Of a stretch of 64,000 nucleotides of DNA, positions 40,586 to 51,892 are shown in pieces. The DNA lies in assembly GCA_019054805.1 (NCBI GenBank), contig JAHQIY010000013.1, positions 1-64,000 on the forward strand. Direction: 5' to 3'. Source of the DNA: Brachionus manjavacas (taxonomy: Eukaryota > Rotifera > Eurotatoria > Ploima > Brachionidae). Every line of letters starts with the position of its first letter. Position 1 is the stretch's first letter. Made by a program: the position numbers and the translations under genes. The notes beneath the pieces were generated by a model that made no database searches, had not been told where the DNA came from, and was given only the letters and a program-made list of their open reading frames with translations.

Positions 40586-42849
40586 AGATTTTTTATTTAA
40601 ATATATTCGAAAGATAAAACAAAAATTACATAATGAAATAAATCTTAATTTTTTTTAAAATATAAAATAACTGATACAAATAATTAATCAATTATTTGTA
40701 TTCAGCTTTGTAATCAGAAGGAAATGCTAACAAACTCTTGTAATTTCTTGTTAGTAAACTATTTTTTATTTATTTAAAACGTAATTTAGACTTTGCTTGT
40801 TGTAGAGCCATAGCCCTTCCATTCTGCAACATGATTATCTTTAGAAATGAAATTTTTTTTAATAGTTTATTCCCAAAAAGAATAGAAAACTCGTTATGAA
40901 AAATTAAAAAGATGTTTTTTAATAAATTTAAAAAAAAAAAAAAACTATAAAACTAATCTATTTCAAAAAAGTTTAGTAAAGATACCAGAGTCAGAGATTT
41001 CTTGGAGTCCATTCGAAATTAAATATGGATGCTTATTAACCCGTCATATCAAAAATTTAATTGTCATATGAAAATAAATAAAATCGTCATATGGATGATT
41101 AAATAAAGATTTTAATTTCATAAAAAGTTTAAATATTAATTTTAACTTTAACTAATAGTTCTCTAATCTACAACATACCCGAATCAATTTTGTTATTATA
41201 TGACGATTTAATACTTTCCATTAAATATTCTTAAAATTCAAAATTGGTTTAAAATAGGAGTTTTTAGATTTAGCTAGGTCTTCATGACATCTTAAAGTTA
41301 TTTCTCTATTTTGATGCTAATTAATATTTATTATTAGAATCACTTTTCATTAAGAAGCCGATTCAATATCTATTTTTTCAGTAATTGAAAAAATAATCAA
41401 AATTTTATAATTTGTTTATTTTGTTCATATAAAACAGTTTTGAAGCATTTTATTTAAATCTATTAATTTAAGAATAGTAAGTGTTTTAGGAAATTCAGAT
41501 CGGTAAAATTTATTTACAGTCAATATTGTATTAATTTTAATTAAAAAAAATAAAATAATATTCTTAAAAAATAAAATTTTTGTTTCATAAAAATGATTAG
41601 TTTAGATTTTTGATTATGTCAGAGTTAATTTCTTAAAAAATAACTTATTCTGATTTTTTTAGATTATCAAGAGCTGTTTCAATCGGAAGCCTGTTTAAGT
41701 CATGTTTGCATCATGTATGATCTGATGTTAAAATTAAGCATCTTTTGCCTATTTTATATTAAATCATTTATTACTAGTTTTAATTTATTTATTTTTCTGT
41801 ATCGAACAAAAGCTGTTTCAAAAAAAAATATTAAAAATAAAAATATATTTAAATTTTTGAAATTCTTGCATTTTTGCTGATCAATTTGATTTTTTTCGGA
41901 TACAACGTGAAATGTATTCATTGTAGCTTAGTTAAGTCAACACTTGTGAATGTCGTGCTGTTAATTTTTGCTTTATTTATTTCTACAATATTTTTATTAT
42001 CAAATTTAAATAGAATGCATTTTTTTCCTAATTTTTAAGTTCAATTGTCATGGATAAAATTGAAAAGCATTTAATACATCTGTAAAATCTGTTAATATTG
42101 TTATAAGTTTAGATTTAGAGTCAAGATAATGAATTAAGGCAGACAGTGAATAACAAAAATTCAAAAAATCAATTGAGCATTTAAAATCACTTTCACCAAG
42201 TTGTTCCATCAATCAAAATAGAGTGCAGATAAGATAATGTATTGCAACTTGTTTAAACAAATTAACAAATTTTGTTTAGTCTACAGCACTGAGTCGATAA
42301 GAAATTTGCTCAAAAGCCCATGACCGGAGTATGTGAACGATGCGTGTCAGCTTTACTAGTTATGCAATGTTTGCCCGGATGTCTGACGGAATCAAATAGT
42401 CCGTACGATCTTGCAATATGTATAGCACGGTTTAAAACAAACTTGTTTACAAACCCATGAGAAACAAAGCGGCAATTTGTCAGAAGTGTTTTCTAAAAGT
42501 GCTTTACCTAAAATTTTGCCTAGTCACGTACACAATTCTCCCACACACACATTAGTCCGTCCACATTAAACAAATATTGGACTTTAGCATTCAAAAAATA
42601 CATTAATACCTTTAATTAAATTAAATATTCTTTTGATTTTGCAAAATGACTTGAGTAAATAGGAAAAAAGTCTTTAGAGTGCGCTCTTAAACAACAAAAA
42701 TCACTTTAATTATCAAGATCATTTTTAGTGTTTATGATGAGAGAACGACTTTGCGAGTCGGTCTTTTCCCTTTGCTAATCCCTTAATGACATGTTAAATT
42801 TAAAATAAATTAACTTTACGTGCTGACTCTAATTATGTAACTTGAAAGA

Positions 42850-42872
42850 GCTTTATTGTTATTCAATAAAGC
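42850..42872. other. Perfect hairpin, 9-bp stem, containing AATAAA
   Basis: GCTTTATTG, loop TTATT, then CAATAAAGC, an exact inverted repeat. The right arm contains AATAAA on the plus strand and the left arm gives the same on the minus strand, so it could act as a two-way polyadenylation signal. No gene ends here on either strand that I can recognise. Confidence 0.5.
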
Positions 42873-44596
42873 GCACAAGCCTCAAGAGTGCGCGCTCTAT
42901 ATCTCAAAGACAGGTGGGCTAAAATGGAATTTTGAATGAACGCTGAGCTGAGATTTCTAAGTCTACTGGGCTTAAAATGTTTAGTTTAGCTCTATTTACC
43001 TGCCTAAATAGCTGTGTTCTATCGATTTAAAAATCAAAGCATTCTTTGAAATATTTTTGTACGGGGCGTTTAATTTTTATTTTAAATAAAAACAAAAACT
43101 TATTCCTGATAATTAAACTCGACCTAAATACTTTAAAAGATTTTCAACTCTCTCTCTTCTTTCTTTCTATTGTCACCAAAAATCAATTGCATGCGCGCTT
43201 CACCAAGCTCTTTAACCTTCATTTTCGATTAATTTATCACTCAAGCAACAAAAATTTAACTCTTAGAACACATCCGCGCACTCTTTGGAGATAATTATGC
43301 CTGAATCTTAGATAAGATAATTCCGTGCTTAATTCAAATTGACAGTTCATTAAAATTCACTTATCTGTTCTAATTTGCAATAATAAAAATGTTTAATTTA
43401 TTCTTATCTTTTGGTCTTTTATCCAGCGCAGTGTTTTTGCTTCAAGTGCCGGTCCAAATCCGCCTGGCCAATGTCAATACTAATCCGCTTGGATTTTTCC
43501 AAAAACCTCATTAAAATTCAATTGTATTTTTTTTCTTCTTCTTGTTCCTTTTTTTTAGTTTATTATTGCATCGTTAAAGTCACATCTCCTGAATAAACAA
43601 TTTTTTTTTGAATATATTTATTAAAAAATTTAAATTTTAATCAGATTCTTTCCGAAAGTAAAATTTCAATGTTGTAAATATCTTTTTTTATTCAACCTAA
43701 CTTAGTTAATATGGACATTTAAAGCTTGAGACACGTGCTCCAAAATATCCAAAACCACAAAAACAAAAATATTCTTTTTCAAAATATTAAAAATATTATG
43801 TAAGATGAACGAGATAGAAAAAAAATTGTCAATTAGATCATTTTGTTAAATAAAAACATTATCTTTTGATCGAAAGTTATGCAATCTGGCCGCACATGAC
43901 CAAAGCATGCTTTCATACAAAGCCATAAACAAAAATAGACTGGTCAAGTCATGCATTACCTTTTGTCGGCAAATTATGCAACTAGAGAGATTGTATTGAG
44001 GCCCGAGTCACGTTCTTTGCCTTATTAGGCCTAAGTGCTCGTCTAAAATCAAGTGCCATATGAACGCGAACAAACATCAATCTACGATTTTGTCTTTGCG
44101 GCTTGTTTTAGCCACAGAGCAAATATTTGCCAGTAATTGAGATTGATAGAAATAAGCTAAATATTTAGCAAAATATGCATATCAATCATGTATCGGGTTT
44201 TTGATACCAAAGAAGAGAACATTTTGTTAGAGAACGAATATTCACCTTAATCTGCTAATTAGCTTATTTGAGTTGTGTGTACTTTTTTCTTTTTGTTGTA
44301 GGCAATAGCCGACATTGGATTGTTTATTTTGAAATCGAGATTCAATCGTTATTGTTTCAAGACTGTAAAATCTTGCTATTTCTGGACTCTGACTTATTAG
44401 TAATGCTCATTTGAAAGCACAGCTTGATCAAGGGCCGAAATTATCTATCCAAAATTTATCTCTCGATCTTAAATCCACATAAATTCGGCCCCTTCCGCTA
44501 CATGATCGTTTTGACCGATTCCGAAAAGTGATAAAAAAAATTATGCAATTTCGCTATTTTTCAATTTCATTCCGATCCATTCAACCAAACCACAAT

Positions 44597-44619
44597 TTTA
44601 TCTCTCTCTCTCTCTCTTT
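44597..44619. repeat. (TC)n microsatellite
   Basis: An uninterrupted tc-repeat (about nine units) sits in otherwise ordinary intergenic DNA. Similar tracts occur at 47246-47275 (tctctctcat-type) and 49962-49982 (gagaga). Confidence 0.85.
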
Positions 44620-44961
44620 GAAATACTTTTTACTAAATCCACCATAAGCCCCGTCCCTGTATGTGCAAATTTTCCTAATGAGATTAATACTATAATATTT
44701 CACTAATATGATACCACAAATATAATGTTATTTTTGACGATCAATTTTAACAGCTCTCAACTCAATCTTCCCAATCTTACTAGCTTTTAAAATAAACAAA
44801 AATTGTCTCTTCATACCTTAGTAAAATAGTTGCCATTCTGTTTGATTTAGCACAGATTTAATTAATTATTGGGTTCATCTTGTTTATTTTTAAAAGACCA
44901 TTTTATCAGATTTTACTAATTTTTAGCCTTCTTATTGCTCTCAGATAACAGATACAATTGA

Positions 44962-45192
44962 ATGTGCGAAATGTCCAAGTATACGACAAGCCCAAATAGA
45001 AACATTGGAAGAATATATGCCGAAGCCCTAGAACAACAAGAAGGTCTTGGATGAAAGAAAATTTTAAAGACCAAAAAACGGCAAATTGAAGCCAAAGTAG
45101 CGAACAAAGTTAAAAAAATATCAGGTCAAAAAGAAAAAATTACAGAGACAAACATGGGTTTATTGATGGCTAAGAAAATAGAGGAAATATAA
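44962..45192 (+). pseudogene. Coding-like stretch with one in-frame stop, Lys/Glu-rich, unrecognised
   Basis: Starting from an ATG at 44962 the plus strand reads MCEMSKYTTSPNRNIGRIYA then EALEQQEGLG, a TGA at 45052-45054, and then KKILKTKKRQIEAKVANKV followed by KKISGQKEKITETNMGLLMA and KKIEEI before TAA at 45190-45192. Residue use (K, E, Q, A; almost no F or aromatic runs) is unlike the chance frames around it and suggests real or once-real coding sequence forming an amphipathic helix. I do not recognise the protein. The TGA could be a mutation of TGG, a sequencing error, or mean that only part is translated. An AT-rich run follows the stop. A worn retrocopy of a cellular gene is one explanation. 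Confidence 0.35.
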
Positions 45193-45881
45193 TTTTGTTG
45201 AATTAAATAAAAAAATAAAAAAAAAATTTACATTTTTCTTATATATTTATTTAGAAACTATTTAATTTTTGTCTCACTTTTTTTTAAATATTATAACTTT
45301 ACATCGCCTCCAGGGCGTTTAATGAAATAAATAAAATAGAGACAAACAATAATAATGAGAGCCAGAAAGAACAAGAAAAGAAAATAATCTTTATTAATAA
45401 TCTTTTTTAAACTTTACTTTAAAAACTATCGTAAAGAAGTTAAACGTAATAAAAATTGATAATGCTCTCAATAAACAAAGTAATTACATATTACTCTTTA
45501 ATCTAAAATTTTTTTTTTACATACAAATTTAAATCTCTAAAATAATTTTTATTTTTTCAATATTTGTTACTTACAATGTATCATTCAGTTATTTTAGCTT
45601 AAATTTTTTCTGCGATCTCCAAACAGTTGACTTTCAAAGAGGTTATTTGTAAATAAATAAAAAAAAATTTAAATAAAAAAATTGAATTGTCTAATATAAA
45701 TTTCTAAGACATTTGGCGAAAATCTTGTTCTACTGTTACCATTTCGAAAAAAAAGCACTATCAAACACAATCTTGGTTGACACCAAATATTGTTCTAAAA
45801 AAAATCAATTAACTTGGTTGGATTTGATCAGAGCAATTGTAAAATGTGAATAAACGAGAAACAAAATTTAATTTAAATTAT

Positions 45882-45887
45882 TTTATT
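45882..45887 (-). terminator. Candidate polyadenylation signal of the bHLH-Orange gene
   Basis: AATAAA on the minus strand, about 130 bp past the stop codon at 46018-46020. It is the first clear hexamer placed for a short 3' UTR, but AATAAA is common by chance in DNA this AT-rich. Confidence 0.45.
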
Positions 45888-46017
45888 TGGAGTCATCATT
45901 AATTTACAATTTAAGAAGTAAAAAAGAAAAAATTAAATTAAAATATACAAAATCACTGTTCCGCTAAATGACAAAAAAAAGAGGGTGAAAAAAAATTTTG
46001 TTGTTTTGGTTTTTGTG

Positions 46018-46737
46018 TTACCAAGGTCGCCAGACCATGTCACAGCTCGAGTTCGACATCGACATATTTGACTCGAGGTCGCATTTTTTGCTCGAAATGG
46101 GCGAAGAGCACTGAGAAAGGGCTGGCGATGAGTTAGCGGACAAATTTTGTACATCATAGGTGTTTTCAGATTCGAATGGCGAACTGGGCTGCACGTTCAC
46201 GTTCAAGTAGCTGTCCAAACTGGAGCACGAGCCTCCGAACTTGGTGTTTTGCTGATAGAGCAGCGAGGATTCGGACGGCTCTTTTTTTTGCGGCGAGGCC
46301 CTGGTGTACGCGTAAGGCGAGTACCTGTGCGACTTGGGCTTTTTGCTCTCGTTCAATTTGGGACTGTAGGTGCTGGCAACTTCCATGTAGCGCTGCGACA
46401 TGTGGCTGAGCATCTTGGACTTGAAGTCGTCGCGAACGCCTGGCAAAATGTTCAAGTAATTTTGAAATTCAGCCAAGCACTGCTGGTAGGCCATCACGTA
46501 ATAGCTCTGATAGCTCGACGAGTCATGGCCATGTCGACTATTGTTGCGCATGTACGCCACGGCCATTTCGAGTATTTCGGCCTTCTCCATTTTTTGGTAG
46601 CGTGCCTTGTCGTCCGATTGCGACATTATTTCTTTGAGCTCGTCCAGGCACCGGTTGATGCGATCGCGTCGCTTCTTTTCAACGCAAGTCTTGGCTAGCT
46701 TTCGATTCTGAACAGCAATCTCGTCCATAGAAGACAT
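46018..46737 (-). CDS. Hairy/Enhancer-of-split family bHLH-Orange transcriptional repressor (HES-like)
   Basis: A 239-residue single-exon protein. Residues 9-64 form a bHLH domain: basic region with E20 and R24 (VEKKRRDRIN), helix 1 (RCLDELKEIM), loop, helix 2 (KMEKAEILEMAVAYMR). Residues about 80-116 form an Orange domain (YQQCLAEFQNYL, then SHMSQR). The Ser/Pro/Gln-rich tail ends exactly in WRPW (236-239), the Groucho/TLE-recruiting motif of HES repressors. The family binds E/N-box DNA as dimers and represses developmental genes, often as Notch targets. The start chosen is the ATG at 46735-46737. An upstream in-frame ATG at 46863 lies upstream of a TATA box (46826-46833) and would add 42 unlike residues. 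The invariant Pro of the HES basic region, three residues before the Glu, is Thr17 here. The loop sequence and EKAEILEM also recall Helt/Hey proteins, but WRPW argues for HES. No typical Su(H) site was seen by eye in the 300 bp upstream. Confidence 0.95.
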   Translation of the reverse strand: MSSMDEIAVQNRKLAKTCVEKKRRDRINRCLDELKEIMSQSDDKARYQKMEKAEILEMAVAYMRNNSRHGHDSSSYQSYYVMAYQQCLAEFQNYLNILPGVRDDFKSKMLSHMSQRYMEVASTYSPKLNESKKPKSHRYSPYAYTRASPQKKEPSESSLLYQQNTKFGGSCSSLDSYLNVNVQPSSPFESENTYDVQNLSANSSPALSQCSSPISSKKCDLESNMSMSNSSCDMVWRPW

Positions 46738-46825
46738 TTTTTTTGCGTTTCTTCTTGTTTGTTGTTCAAGTGGATCTAAGTTTTTATTTTGTTTCTCTAA
46801 AAAATAGAAGAAATTTTTGATTAAG

Positions 46826-46833
46826 TATTTATA
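46826..46833 (-). promoter_or_regulatory. TATA box of the bHLH-Orange gene
   Basis: TATAAATA on the minus strand, 89 bp upstream of the chosen ATG. It predicts a transcription start near 46800 and a 5' leader of about 60 nt, and argues against the ATG at 46863 as the start. Confidence 0.6.
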
Positions 46834-46859
46834 GTAGTGTAGAATAGAGTGGACATGGG

Positions 46860-46881
46860 CCAATAGATTTTTTTGGCCAAT
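46860..46881. promoter_or_regulatory. Pair of CCAAT boxes upstream of the TATA box
   Basis: The heptamer GGCCAAT occurs twice in 24 bp, with CCAAT at 46860-46864 and 46877-46881, 27-50 bp upstream of the TATA box. In the gene's orientation they read ATTGGCC. The spacing of 17 bp between copies and the repeated flanking GG suggest a paired NF-Y-type site. Confidence 0.45.
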
Positions 46882-49202
46882 GACCAGTCGGTCGTCGTAC
46901 AGCCCAACTAATCATATTATAGATTTACATGCGATTCGAAGTAGAGTAAACATGGAGAGCGTGGCTAAGCGATTGCCCCTCCTACCCCCCATCCATCTAC
47001 GCAAATTTTAATACGCTCAAAATTAATTATTTATCCGATTTATTTCTTATCTTAAAAAAATACTTGCAATTATCAGAGCATTAAATTTGGAACGAAAAGT
47101 CTAACGGATTCTATCTGCCAACTCCTGCGAATCATCATCATCAGCAGCATCATCAACACCAACCAAAATACCTATGCATTTTCAAAATTAATTACTTTCA
47201 AGGGTTTTTTCGAAGCCTTGTGAATATAGATTAAATTTTTTGAATTCTCTCTCATTCTCTCTCATTTTCTCTCATGCTCTGTGTCTTATCTTTTACCTGT
47301 AAATCCAATCTTCGAAAAAAGTCTTCTATTTGTACAGAAATCCTATTATCTTCATTTGTGTAAAAACAAGTGAATTAATTGAAAAAATAAAGCTCACTGA
47401 GAGAAAGGTGATTCGAATTTGTCAGAATCACTATTTAGTGAAGAACAACTCTTTGATTCACCTATCCGAAAAGTTCGTCTCGAAGCAAATTATCATGCGC
47501 TTCTCATTTTTGATTCAATTCCACTTTTGATCATTTGCTCAATTAAGCTCAACAATAACAACAACACCAAAAATTTTCTACACTATCATCGGATAGTCAT
47601 ATCTACACACTTGATTTTCTAAACCCTTGATACATTTCATGCCATATCAGTCAGTTCAGTTCTATTGAGCTATGACCAAAAAATTCAAATTGAAAAAAAA
47701 TACACAACTTTCTTATTGAACCCAAATAAACCTCATCTACTTTAAATTACAGCTTCGTTTTTTTTTATTCCTAATTCTCATTTTACTCTTCCTCAAGTCA
47801 ATAACATCATGAACAATTACTAACTTGATTCGTATCAGCCACATCATTCCCAAACGCAAACTATTAAAGCAGTGTTCTTTACAAATCGAGTTGCTTTCCA
47901 TTTATTCTAAATAAAGTCTCTTTATCATCTGACTGAAAGGAAGGACTAGGCCCCGTTCCAACCTGCCTGGGAAATTTCCAAACTATTAGTATTTTCACAT
48001 ACTTATTCAGTCCTTTGGGCTAACATTTATTTTCTAAGAACTCAATCTAAACTAAAATATTGATCTAGATTTGTGAATCAGTTGAACAATAAAAAATTTT
48101 ACTTTTTTGATAATTTTAATAGAACTTGTTAATTAAATTTAATTAGAATGGAGACCATTCTAAGCATTAGACTTGTTGTGCCAAGCAAATCTGTACTGCT
48201 ATTTATCACTTATTTTAGTAGTATAAAGTAGTTAAGCATTTATTTATTTATTTATTTAATAAATCACTTCGCTACAATGTCTTAAAATTTTCAATATATA
48301 CAATAATAAAATGTGGATTATTGAGGAATTCTCAAAAAGTTATTCATTGGAGGGAGAAAAAAGATTCCAAGCACCATTAAACAACATCTTTTTTTAACAT
48401 AAAACAATCTGGATTAAAATAATTAAAAGCTTTTTTAATTTTATAAAAATACTTTCATTTTTAGAAACTTTATCTTTATAAATTTATACCAATTTTTATT
48501 TTTTATTATTTTCTTATTTGAACTTAAATTGATTAAGAAATTGTCATACATGAGGGATGAAAAAAAGGCTTTTTGTCGCTCGAAACTGCCCAGCAGTCTT
48601 ACTGCAAAAATATTTTGGATGATGAGATGATGATGTTGGTGGTTTTGATTGAACCACGTGACTGGACCCTGAGCCGAGCCAAAATCTACTAGAACATTTC
48701 CATTGCTTGTAATTTAATGCCAAATTTGGAATGTAATTAATATAATGTGCACATATCGTATGTCATTAACTTGGTATTAACTAATAGAGATAATTAATCA
48801 TTAGCAATCAATCTTGTCAATGTGAGCCTTACTCTATTGACAATAATTATAAACACAAATTGTTTTTATTATTATTATTTAAAATTAATTAGAATAGCTC
48901 TTTTAAATCAGAATAGGCCATAATTCATTTTGACCACGACATGAATGCTAGAAAAATTTGCCTACTCTTGTTTATAGATCTAGAGTGTTGCTGTCTTGTG
49001 TTAAATTACTCGGTCATCCTAGTAAGTTCTCACGACAATATAAGTTGTATCTTGTAAACAAGCTTAGATACTACCTTAGAGATTTGAAAATGCTACACAG
49101 ACATATAGATAGATAGATCATAAATAAATCAAGTGTGAAAAACACACAAATTTGAACGTTTTCATATATTTATGATTTCTTAATTAATTGACAATGCGTT
49201 TC
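46882..49202. other. Intergenic region upstream of the bHLH-Orange gene
   Basis: No gene recognised. It contains a CAT/CAG-rich patch at about 47135-47165, tctctctcat repeats at 47246-47275, dispersed-repeat copy B (47931-47990), a ttta run at 48238-48260, a less AT-rich patch at 48540-48700 and an atag run near 49106. Short plus-strand frames at 47330-47622 have no family resemblance. Part of the proximal sequence may be the bHLH gene's regulatory DNA; this is inference from position only. Confidence 0.5.
47931..47990 (+). repeat. Dispersed repeat, copy B (best preserved)
   Basis: Reads gactgaaaggaaggactag, gccccgttccaacctgcctg, ggaaatttccaaactattag. It aligns with 38061-38120 and 40445-40500 over their whole length. 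The internal ggaaatttcc is palindromic in this copy only, so it is not a family feature. Confidence 0.7.
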
Positions 49203-49670
49203 TCATGGTATCGCGTATATGTGGATTGGTGAGTATGTGCCGTATGGCCCGTCACTCGTCCATACAGGCCCATTCACAAACGACACCACATCAATTTGTA
49301 TTCTTGATTGAGAAATGTGTGTACAAACAACATTTAGATACAATCTAAACTGCTCTAACTTAGAATAGACACCTTTGCTCATTGTCGACTCGTATCTTAG
49401 CATTAATCTAGTGATCTGCTTAGTGTTAGTAAATTGTTGGAAATTTTTTCTCATTAAAATTCCTCCTAAAAGCTCGAATAGCTGAGAGCATTGGCTTGTT
49501 TGGCCTCCCCGAATGGATTGTTGTAGTTTTGAACAAAGTTGACTTGTGTCCAGATGGGTTGTATGGTCTTGCATAAACACTCGGCACGTTTCAACCCTGT
49601 AGTAGTAGTGCTCATGAGAGAATAGCTCAACAAACATGACAAATGTAAAATATCTATTGTTTGCGATCAT
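49203..49670 (-). CDS. Weak hypothetical ORF, 155 codons
   Basis: An uninterrupted minus-strand frame of 155 codons in a patch that is less AT-rich than its flanks. I recognise no domain; no signal peptide or membrane segment is convincing, although residues 6-15 are hydrophobic. Composition (several Cys, His and Gln, few Lys) differs from the chance frames nearby. No promoter, intron or poly(A) signal can be tied to it. It could be a lineage-specific small protein, an exon, a transposon fragment or chance. Confidence 0.25.
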   Translation of the reverse strand: MIANNRYFTFVMFVELFSHEHYYYRVETCRVFMQDHTTHLDTSQLCSKLQQSIRGGQTSQCSQLFELLGGILMRKNFQQFTNTKQITRLMLRYESTMSKGVYSKLEQFRLYLNVVCTHISQSRIQIDVVSFVNGPVWTSDGPYGTYSPIHIYAIP

Positions 49671-51892
49671 CTGCTGTTTTGAAAATATTTATTGAAAATA
49701 AAAAAGGTAAAAATTTGAAACCAAATCGTTTGATCTTTGTTGTCGAATGTCTGCCTCAAATGTCCTAGCTATTGTTGCATGAAAATAAAAACTCTCAAAT
49801 AAAATATACTATCTTTATTGTTCACAGGTATTCTTGAAATAAATGGTCGTAAATTTTTGGTTTTAATGTGCCGCTCCAAACAGTTTAACTGTGTCAAGTG
49901 TTTTATGGAATTTGTCAAAAGGGGAAATTGCGGATTATTTAAATCCAGAGGGGGGAATAAATTTAGAGAGAGAGAGAGAGAAAGAAAAAATCATTATTTA
50001 TGGCACGCCGATTTCAAAAGCTAGCAAACTTTTGATCCAATTTTATTTTTCATCAGATAAATTGTTTGCATACGTAGGCAAGCATGTATTTGTTTATAGA
50101 AAAAAATATTAAGAGATATTTTGTTGTCGCCACAGGCAAGTTGTTTCTCTAGCTGCAATGGTAAACACCAAGCTCATGCGAACACCTAAATTTTGTTTAA
50201 ACTTATAAACATGATTTATTTGATAAAAATGATAAAGCTTTTTGTTTTCAAGTTAATTTGAATTTTACAACAACTCCAAGTCCGCGAGTCAAGCAAAAAA
50301 AGCACCTTTAATCTTGTATTTTGTTTAGAGCCATGTAAACATTTTTATCGATTACCCATTACTTCTTCTAGACATTCATTTTCTATGTTTTAGTTTATCG
50401 CTGTTGGTAAAGCATTCAATTGAGCATTAGATCGCTCTAGATTAAACCATTAACAAAAATTTAAACTTGGTATAATGTTTATAGATTTGCCAATTGCTTT
50501 AATATCAAAATTTTCTATTGATTCTTGGCGCAAATCTTGATAATGTGTGCAAAAAAATCAATTCAATTTTTTGTCTATTTTAAATGTTTACTTGATAATT
50601 AAATTTTCACAAAATCTGTTACAAGAAAAAACTTTTAATTTATATTCATAAAAAATAAGGTATCAATTCATGATCAGAGGTAATTTTTGGATTAAAGAGC
50701 ACAAATTTTAAAATTAATTCTTTTGAACCTAATTTTTAAAATAACAATTAGGCAACATTTAAAAAAAATGTTAATATCTTTTAAAAACTTGAATAAATAT
50801 TTTAAAATAATGATTGATTATTTTAAATTAAATCACTTTAAAAATTAAAAAAGTTAAATGAAAATCCAGTTTTTCCATTCCAGTCCTAACCATTCCAGTT
50901 TTTTTTTTGAGAAGTAAAATATCTTATAAGCATAATATAATCATCAACACATCTAGCTGAAATAATTATGAAAAGTGTGCATATCTTCAAGACTAACGGA
51001 GAAAATTGTGTTATTTCTAGCAGTTTATTTGATTGACCATACACCAAAAAAATTGAATAAGAATCGAAAATCGTATAAATCATAAATAAATAAAAATTTA
51101 TCCTATTTGCTTTTCATACACAGACTTAATTTAAAAACTTTGAAGAAGACATTGCTGACACCAAAGCTTTACACTGCGTACCCGTTTGGAAATAATATTT
51201 GTAAATTTGTCACTGATAATCAGTCTATTTTTAATATTTCACTTAATTAGGATAAAAATTATATTGAATTTTCAAGATCTTGAATATTGAAATTGAAGTG
51301 TTCTCTTTAAGACTGCATTTTATACTTTATCATTTTTAATTCTTATTTATTTATTGAAAAAATGACCTTAGTCAACCGCTTGAAGGTTTAAAGTCCTTCT
51401 ATCAGCGCAATTGGTATTATAATTTCAATTTATATTTTAAGAAAATATCCTAAAAAAAGAGTATGCAAATTTTGAGTCAAAAATTTAATGTTAGCTTATA
51501 TAAAAGTCAAGCCAAGTGAAAAAAATAAAAGTATGCTTATTTTTTATTGATTACACAACGCTTAAATTAGTCGATAAGTTGATAATTGAACATTAATATG
51601 ATGAATTGAAAACGAAATTTAATTCTGAAAGACTATTGAATCATAAAAACTTAGAGATGTTAGTGCTCAGAGTAAGAATGAAGGTCTATCTTTCTATTAT
51701 TTACTTGGATTACAGAACGAAAAAAAGCATATTTAATCAAGGAACTGGAAGACAGATAACAAAGGAAAAATAAGAAATTTAATTAAACCAGAGTTAAAAT
51801 CTAATGTCTTATTACAAAATATAAATCAGTATTTTTCAAGTTCAAAAATAACTTTTAACCTGTTATAAAACAAGTTTTTTTAAAAGTTTATA
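49671..51892. other. AT-rich intergenic region, no gene seen
   Basis: Only short low-complexity frames occur. A (GA)n tract lies at 49962-49982. A stretch at about 51366-51405 resembles, in reverse orientation, the core of the dispersed repeat (gaaggact followed by ccttcaagc), but too loosely to call. Confidence 0.5.

Larger units (their letters stand above)
37560..44960. other. Long intergenic region without a recognised gene
   Basis: About 7.4 kb of mostly AT-rich DNA. I see no open frame with recognisable protein similarity; the few frames of 60-80 codons are rich in F, I, L, N and K and look like chance translations of AT-rich sequence. What can be described are three copies or partial copies of a dispersed repeat (38061, 40445, 40543), a cluster of TCGTCATAT-like motifs (41042-41206), two perfect hairpins (39798, 42850) and twin AGAGTGCG...CTCT motifs (42676, 42885). 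The segment 42300-44150 is less AT-rich than its surroundings and could hold regulatory DNA, but this is inference. Confidence 0.6.

Noticed and set aside
46147..46698. 183-codon plus-strand frame
   Set aside because: It is the antisense shadow of the bHLH-Orange coding region, caused by its codon use.
46738..46863. N-terminal extension of the bHLH protein by 42 residues
   Set aside because: The upstream ATG lies 5' of the TATA box, and the added residues look like translated AT-rich leader.
47969..47979. NF-kB-like palindrome GGGAAATTTCC
   Set aside because: It lies inside a dispersed-repeat copy and is not shared by the other copies, so a functional site is not supported.
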